A stretch of 64,000 bases of DNA from Nanosyncoccus sp045636645 (lineage in GTDB: Bacteria > Patescibacteriota > Saccharimonadia > Saccharimonadales > Saccharimonadaceae). Positions 33,625-42,460 of the stretch are shown here, one piece after another. Each line of letters opens with the position of its first letter. Within the stretch, counting starts at the first letter, position 1. Below the pieces are notes generated by a model that worked only from the letters and a program-made list of their open reading frames with translations, made no database searches and was not told the origin of the DNA. A program made the position numbers and the translations under genes. The stretch lies in NCBI GenBank assembly GCA_045636645.1, contig JAZTXX010000020.1, forward strand, positions 65,116-129,115. Reading direction: 5' to 3'.

Positions 33625-35454
33625 TTAATTGTTATCTTCGGTTGATTCTGGCTCGCCGCCGAGAATGAGGATAAATGTGTAGTCATGAGAGACGTTGGCT
33701 GGGAGCTCGTCGACTGGCTTTGCGGTTACGCTGTACTTATCTTCAAGAAGTTTTTTGGTGCCAGGTGCTTCGTCGTTAGTGAAATAGAGAGTGTATTTAT
33801 CTGTGTATTCGCTCCCTTCTGGGGCGTTATCGGCGTCGATATTATTATAACCGTCTTTCTCGAGTGCTGACTTCTCGGTCGAGGCGAGCCCAACACCATC
33901 GGTGGCGTTTAGGACGAGGATTGAGGATTCTTCGTAGACACGGGGATCATTCGAGAACATCTTCGCGATATAGTCCTGAATGGCTGCATAGTTACCTACA
34001 CCAGCTGATGGTAGGACATATGAAATACCATTGATTGAGCCGGTTGTCATGTAGCGGGTTGGTTCCAAGAGGGAAATCTGGCGCATACTATCAAAGTCGA
34101 AGTCGAAGCTGAGGTGGGCGATAGATTTTAGTTCCTCGATTGAGAAGTTGGTGCGGAGGTTGTCGCCGAGAGTAGATGCTAGACCAAGGTAATCGGTGAT
34201 AGAGAGGTCCTTCGAGACGAGCTTGTCTTTGATTCCGATGAGGATCTTCTGCTGAGAGTTGCCGCGGGAGAAGTCACCACCGGTTGTGCCGTGGCGGGCA
34301 CGAGCAAGACCTAGTGCTTGGTCGCCATTAATGGTGTATTCTACATCCGGATCGAAGACCGCTCCAGTATAATAATAGTCGTAGATTCCTTCATCGAGCT
34401 TAATGGTGATACCGTCGAGGATGTTAACGATATCGATTAGTGAAGCCCAGTTGAGGTGAGCGTAGTATTGAAAATCTACACCGAGAATGTCAGAAACTTC
34501 ATTCATGAGGGCTTGAGCTGCGGTGGATTCTTCTTCAGTAGTTGCTCCACCACCACCGCCATTACACCAGTAGACTTCATTAATTTTGCCGGTTGCAGTA
34601 CAGGTTGGCGAGGCCTTGAGATCGCGGGGAAGGGAAACCATTGCGATGTCACCGGTATCTTGGTTGAGGCTGATAACCATAATAGAGTCGGTCAACTGGG
34701 CACCATCATGGGTGCCATTTCCTTCGTCGCCTTCCATATTATAACCACTTGTACCGAAAGCGAGGATATTAGTACGGCCGTTATCATCGGTTTTTAGTCG
34801 TTCGTAGGTTGGCTCGGTGAATCCGATAAGGTCGAAGATGTTGCCTTGGCCACCGGTAATTTTGGCGATTATATCGTTACCCCAGATCACTAGCCAGATT
34901 GTTCCGCAGAGGAGAATAAGGACGATAGCTAGAATAATACTTGTGATGATTTTGCGCTTTTTAGACACGGGCTTTTTCGCTTTCTTTTTCTTAGGTTTGT
35001 CGGCGAGGGGGTTGTCGCTGGAGGCTTTGAGTTCGCCGCTTTCTTCGTCAAAATTAAATACTTGTGTTGGCTTTAGAAAATCCTTAGTTACTTCGGTTTC
35101 AGCTGCATAATTACTGGTCAACTCTTCAGCTGTTGGTGTGATAGGTATATCGTCGGAGGCTGGGGCGGGTGCCGGGGTGTCGACCGTGATAGTTTTCGAA
35201 GAAAGCTTTGTGGAGGGAGTCTTCTTGGTGACTGTAATCTTCTTGGTGGTGGATCTGGTAGACGTAGACTTCTTAGCAGTTGAACTTGAGGATGTCTTCT
35301 TAGTTGATCTGGAAGTGGCGGAATTTTTTCTTGTGGCGGTCTTAGCGGTTGGTTTTGTGAGGGGGTCCGCGGTATTTAAAGAGATAGAAGTCTTCGTCGC
35401 GGAATTTTTAGAGCGACGTGGAGCTAGCCCATCGATTGATTTATTTTTATCCAT
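33625..35454 (-). CDS. LytR-CpsA-Psr (LCP) family cell-wall polymer ligase
   Basis: 609 aa. A long Lys/Thr/Ser-rich cytoplasmic region (1-165), one transmembrane helix (~168-190), the LCP catalytic domain (~225-430) with NILAFGTSG, TDSIMVISLN, VSLPRDL, ARARHGTTGGDFSRG and NSQQKIL, then a LytR_C domain (~520-600, SILVLNATDGVG). LCP enzymes attach glycopolymers such as teichoic acids to peptidoglycan; this one could anchor the polymer made by the 35830-56742 island. The ATG is 8 nt after the minus-strand -10 ATTATA (35463-35468), leaderless. Confidence 0.93.
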   Translation of the reverse strand: MDKNKSIDGLAPRRSKNSATKTSISLNTADPLTKPTAKTATRKNSATSRSTKKTSSSSTAKKSTSTRSTTKKITVTKKTPSTKLSSKTITVDTPAPAPASDDIPITPTAEELTSNYAAETEVTKDFLKPTQVFNFDEESGELKASSDNPLADKPKKKKAKKPVSKKRKIITSIILAIVLILLCGTIWLVIWGNDIIAKITGGQGNIFDLIGFTEPTYERLKTDDNGRTNILAFGTSGYNMEGDEGNGTHDGAQLTDSIMVISLNQDTGDIAMVSLPRDLKASPTCTATGKINEVYWCNGGGGGATTEEESTAAQALMNEVSDILGVDFQYYAHLNWASLIDIVNILDGITIKLDEGIYDYYYTGAVFDPDVEYTINGDQALGLARARHGTTGGDFSRGNSQQKILIGIKDKLVSKDLSITDYLGLASTLGDNLRTNFSIEELKSIAHLSFDFDFDSMRQISLLEPTRYMTTGSINGISYVLPSAGVGNYAAIQDYIAKMFSNDPRVYEESSILVLNATDGVGLASTEKSALEKDGYNNIDADNAPEGSEYTDKYTLYFTNDEAPGTKKLLEDKYSVTAKPVDELPANVSHDYTFILILGGEPESTEDNN

Positions 35455-35458
35455 TGCA

Positions 35459-35468
35459 TATAATTATA
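35459..35468. promoter_or_regulatory. Palindromic divergent -10 element between the LCP and LexA-like genes
   Basis: TATAATTATA contains a plus-strand TATAAT (35459-35464) and a minus-strand TATAAT (35463-35468) overlapping by two bases. The plus copy is 6 nt before the LexA-like ATG, the minus copy 8 nt before the LCP ATG; both mRNAs would be leaderless and mutually exclusive in initiation. Confidence 0.7.
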
Positions 35469-35470
35469 TC

Positions 35471-35800
35471 ATGAAGGCGGTCAAGTTAACAAAAAAACAA
35501 TTAGCGTTATTGAACTTTCTACAGGATTTTACAGAGGAGAATGGATACTCGCCGTCATATCGAGAGATTCAGGCGGGGCTTGGGCTATCGTCTGTCTCGG
35601 TTGTGGCGGAGCATATAGACAATCTGGTTTCTAAGGGGGCACTCAGGAAGGTTCCTGGGGCGGCGAGGTCGCTGGAGGTACTGGATTATAAGCACGAAGA
35701 GACCGTAGAATTATTCAAGGTTGCGATGATGGGGTGCAGCGAGGAAGAGAAGGAAATACTCCTGAAAGCGGGGGGTATATTAGGGCTGGATTTAGAATAA
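35471..35800 (+). CDS. LexA DNA-binding-domain protein lacking the peptidase domain
   Basis: 109 aa. Residues 1-72 match the LexA winged-helix DNA-binding domain: LTKKQLALLNFLQDFTEENG, YSPSYREIQAGLGL with a recognition-helix region SSVSVVAEHIDNLVSKGALRK. The S24 self-cleaving peptidase domain is absent; instead a short acidic C-terminal helix follows. I start at 35471 because the longer in-frame extension is only the opposite strand of the LCP gene. It is probably a local transcription factor rather than an SOS repressor; divergence with the LCP gene suggests the LCP promoter as target. Confidence 0.82.
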   Translation: MKAVKLTKKQLALLNFLQDFTEENGYSPSYREIQAGLGLSSVSVVAEHIDNLVSKGALRKVPGAARSLEVLDYKHEETVELFKVAMMGCSEEEKEILLKAGGILGLDLE

Positions 35801-35829
35801 ATAGTGATGGATTGTGATATCATATAGTT

Positions 35830-37152
35830 ATGAGTGCCAAGAGATGGTGGGTGTTTTTGATTAGCTTGATAGCGTTGGTGGCTGTTGGGGCTTTGGTTCT
35901 GACGCCCTCGTTAATCCTTAAGCAATCGGAGCTTGCTAAATATCCTGATAGGGGGATACCGAGAATTGATATCAGTCTGAACGGGGTGACTCTTGAGAGG
36001 ATTGCAGAAGATAAGGAAATTAAATATGGTGGAAACGAGCTAAGGTTGGTTCAAGGGGATGAAATAACTGACTTTGAGAATGTGGAGATAAAAGGGAGGG
36101 GGAATGGAACGTGGGCGGCTGATAAGAAGCCGTATCAGATCAAATTTGATAAATCTGTTGACCTATTCGGCTTGGGGAAGGCGAAGAAGTGGTGTCTATT
36201 GGCTGACATTAATGACGGGTCTTACATTAGAAACGATACGGCATTTTTTCTTGAACATGTGCTTGGTATGGATTATTCGTTTAGCGGAAAGCCGATCGAG
36301 CTGTATATAAATGGTGATTATCATGGCTTGTATTATGCGTCGCACGTTCCGGAAATCGGAAGAAGCGTTGTAGATCTCAAAAATCAATTTGGTGTCCTAG
36401 TGGAACTTGACAATCTGTATGGGTACGACCAAGAGTACTATCTGTCAAAAAACCGAAATCTGTTGGTTGCGAAAGACGTCGTGTCTAAGGATAATGAGAA
36501 AGAGGCTATGAAGAAATTTTTAGCTTCTTTCAATGAGCTAGAGGAAGCAATAGATAAAAAGGATTATACGAAGGTTAGCGAGATTGCGGATATGGATTCT
36601 TTCGCTAAATACTATTTGTTGTCTGAGTTTTCAGTTAATCCTGATGCTTATTGGACAAGTTTTTATCTATACAAGGATGGTGATGATGACAAGATTCATG
36701 CTGGTCCGGGTTGGGATTTTGATCTGGCATTCGGTAATCTGAGATGGATGAATTGGCTTGGTGATGAGTTCCATTCTCCTACCGGGAAAATGGCTAGGCG
36801 TCAGGAGTTGAGGCCGAAGGAATACTACGAGGCCAATAACATACTGGCTGAATATGACTTAAGCAGGAAGCTATCTGACTTGGTGTTTAGGATGATGGAT
36901 TTTCCGGAGTTTGAGGAGCGAGTAAAAGATATTTTCGCTGAGCGGATGAGCGGAAGGAAGGACGAAGTTGTTAATCATGCTTATCAACAGGCAAGCATTA
37001 TTAGAAACGCTGCTTATATTGATGCCGATCGCTGGGGTGATAAAGTATTCGAGGGGGAACTGGAAGATGTTATTGATTGGATTAAAGTTCGCTATGATTA
37101 TTTTGAAGAAGAGTATGGCGACGGGCTTAGGGCCAGCAAGATTTCTCTTTAG
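35830..37152 (+). CDS. CotH-family kinase-like surface protein
   Basis: 440 aa. An N-terminal transmembrane segment (~7-30) then a CotH domain: IKGRGNGTW, KKPYQIKFDK, WCLLADINDGSYIRND, YHGLYYASHVPEIG, and GPGWDFDLAFGN with the metal-binding Asp. CotH proteins are atypical kinases; Bacillus CotH phosphorylates coat proteins. Here the substrate is unknown and extracellular location is predicted. It opens the surface island; the start is 6 nt after an extended -10 (TGA-TATCAT, 35818-35823), leaderless. Confidence 0.88.
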   Translation: MSAKRWWVFLISLIALVAVGALVLTPSLILKQSELAKYPDRGIPRIDISLNGVTLERIAEDKEIKYGGNELRLVQGDEITDFENVEIKGRGNGTWAADKKPYQIKFDKSVDLFGLGKAKKWCLLADINDGSYIRNDTAFFLEHVLGMDYSFSGKPIELYINGDYHGLYYASHVPEIGRSVVDLKNQFGVLVELDNLYGYDQEYYLSKNRNLLVAKDVVSKDNEKEAMKKFLASFNELEEAIDKKDYTKVSEIADMDSFAKYYLLSEFSVNPDAYWTSFYLYKDGDDDKIHAGPGWDFDLAFGNLRWMNWLGDEFHSPTGKMARRQELRPKEYYEANNILAEYDLSRKLSDLVFRMMDFPEFEERVKDIFAERMSGRKDEVVNHAYQQASIIRNAAYIDADRWGDKVFEGELEDVIDWIKVRYDYFEEEYGDGLRASKISL

Positions 37153-37207
37153 AACGGGGTTGCATATTTTAGTATATGTGCTATTCTAGTATTAGGAGTA
37201 TTTTACT

Positions 37208-37747
37208 ATGGCACAAAAAAGACAAAAACAAAACAAGAAACTAGTTTATTTGATATTATTGTTGGTTATATTTATTGCTGCTGGTGTGGCAGTGTTTTTT
37301 GCTTTAAATGGTAAGGGTGGTGGTACCAATGACCAGGAGGTTGAGAAAGTAGTTGAAGAAAAAAAGAATGAACAGATTGAGCCTACCGTGCAGACTACCA
37401 GTGAGGAGACTGGTAAAAAGAAGGTTGAACAGTATGAGGGCGAAGACCCTAATCTGATGAATGAATTGTCTGGAGTGGTTACGTATGCTGGGGTAAATGG
37501 TGATAAATTGATGATTCGGGTGAATATTGATCAATACTTGCAGGGTGGGGAATGTGAGTTAACACTGTCCCGTGCTGGGTCTACTATATATAATGGTCGG
37601 GCAGATATCATTGACAATGTTTCTACTTCAACTTGTGAAGGATTTGATGTTTCGCTTGCTGGGCTAGGAAGTGGCAAGGCTGATATTACGGTTAGCCTGA
37701 ACGCTGAAGGGAAGACCGGTATAATCAAGGGGGAGGTTGAATTATGA
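37208..37747 (+). CDS. Membrane-anchored extracytoplasmic protein, unknown
   Basis: 179 aa. A basic N-terminus (1-12), one transmembrane helix (~13-33), a charged linker, and a C-terminal domain (~85-179) with two Cys (GGECEL, TSTCEG) and a beta-rich pattern ending KTGIIKGEVEL. SD TTAGGAG upstream. Its stop overlaps the RICIN gene start (ATGA), so it is co-expressed with that lectin-like protein. Family unknown; a small surface partner is an inference from context. Confidence 0.6.
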   Translation: MAQKRQKQNKKLVYLILLLVIFIAAGVAVFFALNGKGGGTNDQEVEKVVEEKKNEQIEPTVQTTSEETGKKKVEQYEGEDPNLMNELSGVVTYAGVNGDKLMIRVNIDQYLQGGECELTLSRAGSTIYNGRADIIDNVSTSTCEGFDVSLAGLGSGKADITVSLNAEGKTGIIKGEVEL

Positions 37748-39927
37748 GTTATAAGGTAATAGAGAAAGGCGCAATGTCGGTTAGGCGTCATGATAGAAGA
37801 GTCTGGTATATCGTGTTGTGGACGTTCGTTGCAATGGCTTTGTTTTCCTTCTTGGTTCATAAGTATCGCGAGAATAGGGCTGAGGCTGCTAGTCTAGCAA
37901 ATTTTGATCCAGGCTATATCATCTCTGATTATCAGATGGGGAATTATAATTCGATGAATGAGGCGCAGATTCAAGCCTTTCTGACGAGTAAGAACCCCTG
38001 TTCTAATACCAACTATAATTATTATCTGAGTTTGTCGGCGAACAAGAATTACACCTGGCATTGGAAGGACGGACATTTTGTGTGTCTATCCCAGGAGAGA
38101 TTTGGTGACGGGGAAGTGATTGGTTCCGGGGACACTGCTGCTCATATCATCTGGAAAGCGGCGCAGGATTATCGGATTAATCCTCAGGTATTGATTGTGT
38201 TGCTACAGAAGGAGACTTCTCTTATTACCGACCCGATTCCGAATAGCGGTGATTATAGGAAGGCAACAGGTTACGGGTGCCCAGATACGGCTCCGTGTTC
38301 CTCACAATACTATGGGTTCAAGAATCAGGTCAGGAAGGCGGCGGCCTTATTTAGAACAGTCCTTGACGGAGGATGGACGAACTACCCACTTGGGAATAAC
38401 TATATTCAATACAATCCTAACGCTTCATGTGGTGGGTCAGTTGTGAATATTCGTTCGCTCGCAACTTCTGCGCTCTATCGCTATACTCCTTACCAGCCGA
38501 ATGCGGGCGCATTGGCTGCTGGGTACGGTACTGCATCTTGTGGCGCGTACGGGAATAGGAATTTCTATTTGTATTTCCAGGATTGGTTTGGGGGAATAAC
38601 AAGTGTCCAAAAGGAGATGAAAGTGGCAAATGGAACATATTATATAGAATTGCTCGCCTCGCGAGATTATGTATTAGATGTTCAAAATGGGAGGATTGAG
38701 AATGGGGCGAATGTCCAACTATATAGTAGGAATGGCACTGGCGCTCAACAATGGAATATTACGTATAACGATAAGACCGATGATTATAGTATAATAAATG
38801 TCGCTTCTGGACTAGTTCTAGATGTAGCAAATGCAAGTGAAGAGACGGGAGCAAATACCCAAATTTGGGAATATAACGGGACGTGTGCACAAAGATGGAA
38901 AATTACTAGAACGGAAAAAGATATTATTAGGATTTTGTCATCTTGTTCACAAAAACCTATAGAAGTTAAGGACGGAAAAACAGTGAATGGGGCCAACGTT
39001 GAATTACAAACAAAAACAAATAATACTACGCAGCAATGGTTATTAAATCCGGTAGAGAAGATAGAAGACGGTATCTATGTTGTCTCTTCTACTCTTAATC
39101 AGAATAGAGCGATAGATATAAGTGGTGGTGTTAATAGTGCTAGGAATGGCACAAATATTCAATTGTGGTCAAAAAATAACACTGCTGCGCAGAGATGGCA
39201 GATCAAAAGAGATAAGAATGGATATTATTATGTGAGGAATTTACAAAGCGGGAAGTATATCGATGTAGATGGGGCGAATGATAGAGATGGTACAAATATC
39301 CAAGCATGGAGCGGCAATGATTCTTGTGCGCAGAAATGGAGAATATTGAAAACTAAGGACGGTTTCTATACATTTATTTCTTCGTGCTCATTAAAGGTTT
39401 TGGATTTGCACACGGCTAATACGGGTTTGGGGACCAATATACAGTTGTATGATGCCAATAATACAAAAGCGCAGAGATGGGGCTTAGAGTTGGTATCCAT
39501 CATAAGAGACGGCGAATATCAATTAGTTTCCGCTCTTTCAAATAAAAAAGGTCTAGATTTAGCTGGGAATTCGAGCCTGAATGGGGCTAATATACAGCTA
39601 TATGACCTGAATGATACAAGTGCGCAAAAATGGTCAATAAAATATGATGCGAAAAGTGATTATTATAAGATAATAAATGCTGCTAAAAATAAATCTATAG
39701 ATGTAGATAAGGCTGGAATAATTAATAGAACAAATATTCAGTTATGGGACAATAATAACTCGTGTGCGCAGAAGTGGTTGATATTTAAGGAAGGAGGTTA
39801 TTATGTTTTTCGTTCTGCTTGTTCAGATCTCGTCTTGGATGTTGCGGGAGGAAAAAGCTCCAACCAGTCTAATATCCAACTCTTTAATTACAACGGGACA
39901 AATGCTCAGAAGTGGCTTTTGAAATAG
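37744..39927 (+). CDS. Surface protein: lysozyme-like N-terminal domain plus RICIN-type lectin repeats
   Basis: 727 aa. A signal anchor (~18-40) precedes an N-terminal domain (~45-290) with FDPGYIISDYQMGNYNSM, DGHFVCLSQERFGDGE and PQVLIVLLQKETSLI, reminiscent of the conserved muramidase-like module in CPR and actinobacterial surface proteins; its enzymatic nature is not proven. The C-terminal half carries nine Q-x-W repeats (QQWNI, QRWKI, QQWLL, QRWQI, QKWRI, QRWGL, QKWSI, QKWLI, QKWLL) of tandem beta-trefoil RICIN lectins. DNA becomes noticeably AT-rich from here on. A glycan-binding adhesin or hydrolase toward host surfaces is the natural hypothesis. Confidence 0.85.
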   Translation: MSYKVIEKGAMSVRRHDRRVWYIVLWTFVAMALFSFLVHKYRENRAEAASLANFDPGYIISDYQMGNYNSMNEAQIQAFLTSKNPCSNTNYNYYLSLSANKNYTWHWKDGHFVCLSQERFGDGEVIGSGDTAAHIIWKAAQDYRINPQVLIVLLQKETSLITDPIPNSGDYRKATGYGCPDTAPCSSQYYGFKNQVRKAAALFRTVLDGGWTNYPLGNNYIQYNPNASCGGSVVNIRSLATSALYRYTPYQPNAGALAAGYGTASCGAYGNRNFYLYFQDWFGGITSVQKEMKVANGTYYIELLASRDYVLDVQNGRIENGANVQLYSRNGTGAQQWNITYNDKTDDYSIINVASGLVLDVANASEETGANTQIWEYNGTCAQRWKITRTEKDIIRILSSCSQKPIEVKDGKTVNGANVELQTKTNNTTQQWLLNPVEKIEDGIYVVSSTLNQNRAIDISGGVNSARNGTNIQLWSKNNTAAQRWQIKRDKNGYYYVRNLQSGKYIDVDGANDRDGTNIQAWSGNDSCAQKWRILKTKDGFYTFISSCSLKVLDLHTANTGLGTNIQLYDANNTKAQRWGLELVSIIRDGEYQLVSALSNKKGLDLAGNSSLNGANIQLYDLNDTSAQKWSIKYDAKSDYYKIINAAKNKSIDVDKAGIINRTNIQLWDNNNSCAQKWLIFKEGGYYVFRSACSDLVLDVAGGKSSNQSNIQLFNYNGTNAQKWLLK

Positions 39928-39945
39928 AGCAATATAGAGTTATGT

Positions 39946-39951
39946 TATAAT
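39946..39951 (+). promoter_or_regulatory. Extended -10 (TGT-TATAAT) of the 39958 gene
   Basis: It ends 6 nt before the ATG, no SD. The preceding lectin gene ends 19 nt upstream, so this is an internal leaderless promoter of the island. Confidence 0.65.
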
Positions 39952-39957
39952 AATAGC

Positions 39958-40959
39958 ATGAAGAGGTTATCTGTAGTTATTCCAGTTCATAACGAGGCGA
40001 ACTGTGTTGCTGATTTTTTTAATAAAAAATTATTACCCGAGATAGAGGGGATTAAAGGTTATTCTGTAGAAATAATCCTTATCGATGACGGTTCTTCTGA
40101 CGACACCCCATCAGTATTGAAGAAGATTGTGAATGATAACAAAAATAAGAAAATAACCGTAATCTCTTTTTCGCGGAACTTTGGGAAAGAAGCTGCCCTG
40201 TCGGCCGGACTTAAGTATTCTATCGGTGACGCAATATTGACTATTGATGCTGATGGTCAACAGCCACCAAAACTAATTAAGGATTTTTTGTTGAAATGGG
40301 AAAATGGTGCGGATATCGTGATTGGGGTAAGAGAGAAATATTCAAAACATGGCTTAATAGCGAAACTGGGGTCGAAATTATTTTATAAAATGTTAAGGAG
40401 ACTTGGGAACAAATATACGGTACCGGGAGCAACAGACTTTCGTTTACTCGATCGTATAGTAGTTGATGAATATAATAAATTAACAGAACACAATCGTATA
40501 ACTAGGGGTTTGATAGATTGGATGGGATATAAGCAGGAATTTATTTATTATATTTATGGTGAGAGAATGGCCGGTAAACCATCGTATGGCTTTAAAAAGC
40601 TTTTTCATCTCGCAATCGATAGTTTTATTTCGCTGTCTGTCACCCCACTGGTTGTCTTTGGATACGTGGGTATATTTATTACGGTCATATCTTTCTTGCT
40701 GGGTTTGTTCGTTATTATTCAGCAGTATATTCTTGGAGATCCATTAGGGTTATATTGGAATGGCGCCGTACAGATGGCTATTTTTATTACCTTTTTGGTG
40801 GGATTAGTATTGATTTCGCAGGCGATAACGGCTCTTTATATTTCTCATATACATGCAGAAACTCAAAATAGACCACTTTATATTATAAATAAAAAACAGT
40901 CTATTAATTTGGATAGACGAATGGTTCAGGAAGGCAATAAGAGGAAAAATGAAGATTAG
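39958..40959 (+). CDS. Polyprenyl-phosphate glycosyltransferase, GtrB/DPM1-like
   Basis: 333 aa. GT-A fold of GT2 family: VVIPVHNEANCV, LIDDGSSDDT, SFSRNFGKEAALSAGL, TIDADGQQPP, then two C-terminal transmembrane helices (~235-260 and ~270-295). Such enzymes transfer a sugar from UDP or GDP to undecaprenyl phosphate, giving donors for GT-C enzymes such as the next gene, which it overlaps by 11 nt. The last 30 residues are a charged tail. Confidence 0.92.
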   Translation: MKRLSVVIPVHNEANCVADFFNKKLLPEIEGIKGYSVEIILIDDGSSDDTPSVLKKIVNDNKNKKITVISFSRNFGKEAALSAGLKYSIGDAILTIDADGQQPPKLIKDFLLKWENGADIVIGVREKYSKHGLIAKLGSKLFYKMLRRLGNKYTVPGATDFRLLDRIVVDEYNKLTEHNRITRGLIDWMGYKQEFIYYIYGERMAGKPSYGFKKLFHLAIDSFISLSVTPLVVFGYVGIFITVISFLLGLFVIIQQYILGDPLGLYWNGAVQMAIFITFLVGLVLISQAITALYISHIHAETQNRPLYIINKKQSINLDRRMVQEGNKRKNED

Positions 40960-42448
40960 TGGAATAAATAAAACAGTGGTAAAATTCTTTTCATTTTTGG
41001 GGCTGGTTGTCTATTTTTTAATTATTGTCTCAGTATTTAATCAAGGGTTAAAATTTAATTATGTTTTATTTTTTGTTGGGTTAATAGCATTATTATTCCT
41101 ACTATATAAGAATAATAAACGCATAATATCCTTTTATAAGAGACATATTTATATTATGAGATTTTTAGTGGTAATGGTATTCGTTTTTGGTTTTGTGGTA
41201 CGTTTTTTGTTTATTATAATACCTACTAATTTTGCTATTGATGCGACGTTGTCAGATACAGGTGTTCACTGGTATGGAGCACAACAGATTATTGAAAATG
41301 GCAAGGTTGATCAGGAGGTGGGAGATTATGAAAATCTTTTCCCATATTTATCTACATATACAGGAACACTATCTGTTTCGATGAGCATTTTTGGAAAAAA
41401 CTATAATGCAGTTTTGTTTTCGAACGTTATTTTTGATTTAATTAGTTGCTTGTGTTTATATGTACTATTTTATTTATGGAAAAAAGATAAGGATATTGGT
41501 CTGTTAGCTGCTACGGTATGGGCAATTAACCCTTTGCAAATTATATTTTGCGGTATGCCACTTGCTATAGTAGTAGTTAATATGTTTATAATAGGAAGTA
41601 TTTTATGTATTTTTTTAACTATTCTCAATAAAGACAGTTGGGGTAAATTATGTTTTCTTTCTGGATTTAGTGGGTTATTATTGGCGATGGGGAATATGTA
41701 TCGTCCGATTTTTATAATAATTCTATTATCATTTCTTGTTTATTGGCTGATAGCTATATTTAAGGATAAAAAAGAGATAAAGATTGCTATCACAAGCTGT
41801 GTAATCATAGTAATAGGGTATTTGCTAGTAGGATTATTGTCTAATGTAATTAATACACAGATTAACCCTTATTATAATGGAGGAAAAAGTCAGGCAGGAT
41901 GGAGTTTTTATGTGGGTTCCAATTATGATACAGGAGGAAAATGGAGTAGCGATGATAGGGACATATTCTTTGGGCCTGTTTTGATTGATGAGGCTAAAGG
42001 GGACGTAGAGGTAGCGAATAGCATTATATTTAGGAAGGGCATTAAGAGATATTTGAACATATTGACTGGAGGACACATTGTGTCGCATTTTCTAAATAAG
42101 ATAGCGGTTGTTTTTGGAGATACTCAAAACTCTATATATGATTTACCTTATATTTTTAATTTCTCAAAAGATAGTGAAAAATATAGGATTATAAAAGATT
42201 GTATAATGGTGTTTTATAGTGCTATCTTAATAATACTTGGCTGCTTTATTACAAAAAAAATACGGAAGAAGGAGTGGTTGAAAGAGAATACGTTTATGCT
42301 ATTCTTAGTGATATTATTTTCTGCGTTGTTTTTTGCTTCGCTTTTGGTGGAAGTAATGAATAGATATAGTTTGCCTTTTATTACGATCTTAATAATTATC
42401 GTCTTTGCATTGATGCCTGAAAGGGGCAGCAAGAAGGTTAAGATATGA
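40949..42448 (+). CDS. Multi-pass GT-C type membrane glycosyltransferase
   Basis: 499 aa, about eleven transmembrane helices. The first extracytoplasmic loop contains SDTGVHWYGAQQIIENG, resembling the catalytic acidic loop of PMT/ArnT-like GT-C enzymes, and a polar loop near 340 (SFYVGSNYDTGGKWSSDD) follows. It probably uses a lipid-linked sugar made by the upstream gene. SD AGAGGAA present. The gene is markedly AT-rich compared with the genes flanking the island, a possible sign of transfer. Confidence 0.75.
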   Translation: MKISGINKTVVKFFSFLGLVVYFLIIVSVFNQGLKFNYVLFFVGLIALLFLLYKNNKRIISFYKRHIYIMRFLVVMVFVFGFVVRFLFIIIPTNFAIDATLSDTGVHWYGAQQIIENGKVDQEVGDYENLFPYLSTYTGTLSVSMSIFGKNYNAVLFSNVIFDLISCLCLYVLFYLWKKDKDIGLLAATVWAINPLQIIFCGMPLAIVVVNMFIIGSILCIFLTILNKDSWGKLCFLSGFSGLLLAMGNMYRPIFIIILLSFLVYWLIAIFKDKKEIKIAITSCVIIVIGYLLVGLLSNVINTQINPYYNGGKSQAGWSFYVGSNYDTGGKWSSDDRDIFFGPVLIDEAKGDVEVANSIIFRKGIKRYLNILTGGHIVSHFLNKIAVVFGDTQNSIYDLPYIFNFSKDSEKYRIIKDCIMVFYSAILIILGCFITKKIRKKEWLKENTFMLFLVILFSALFFASLLVEVMNRYSLPFITILIIIVFALMPERGSKKVKI

Positions 42449-42460
42449 TATAATGGGGGT

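Noticed and set aside
35138..35470. A longer LexA-like protein with a hydrophobic acidic N-terminal extension
   Set aside because: The extension is the reverse strand of the LCP protein's Lys/Thr-rich region; the true start at 35471 has a -10 at leaderless distance.
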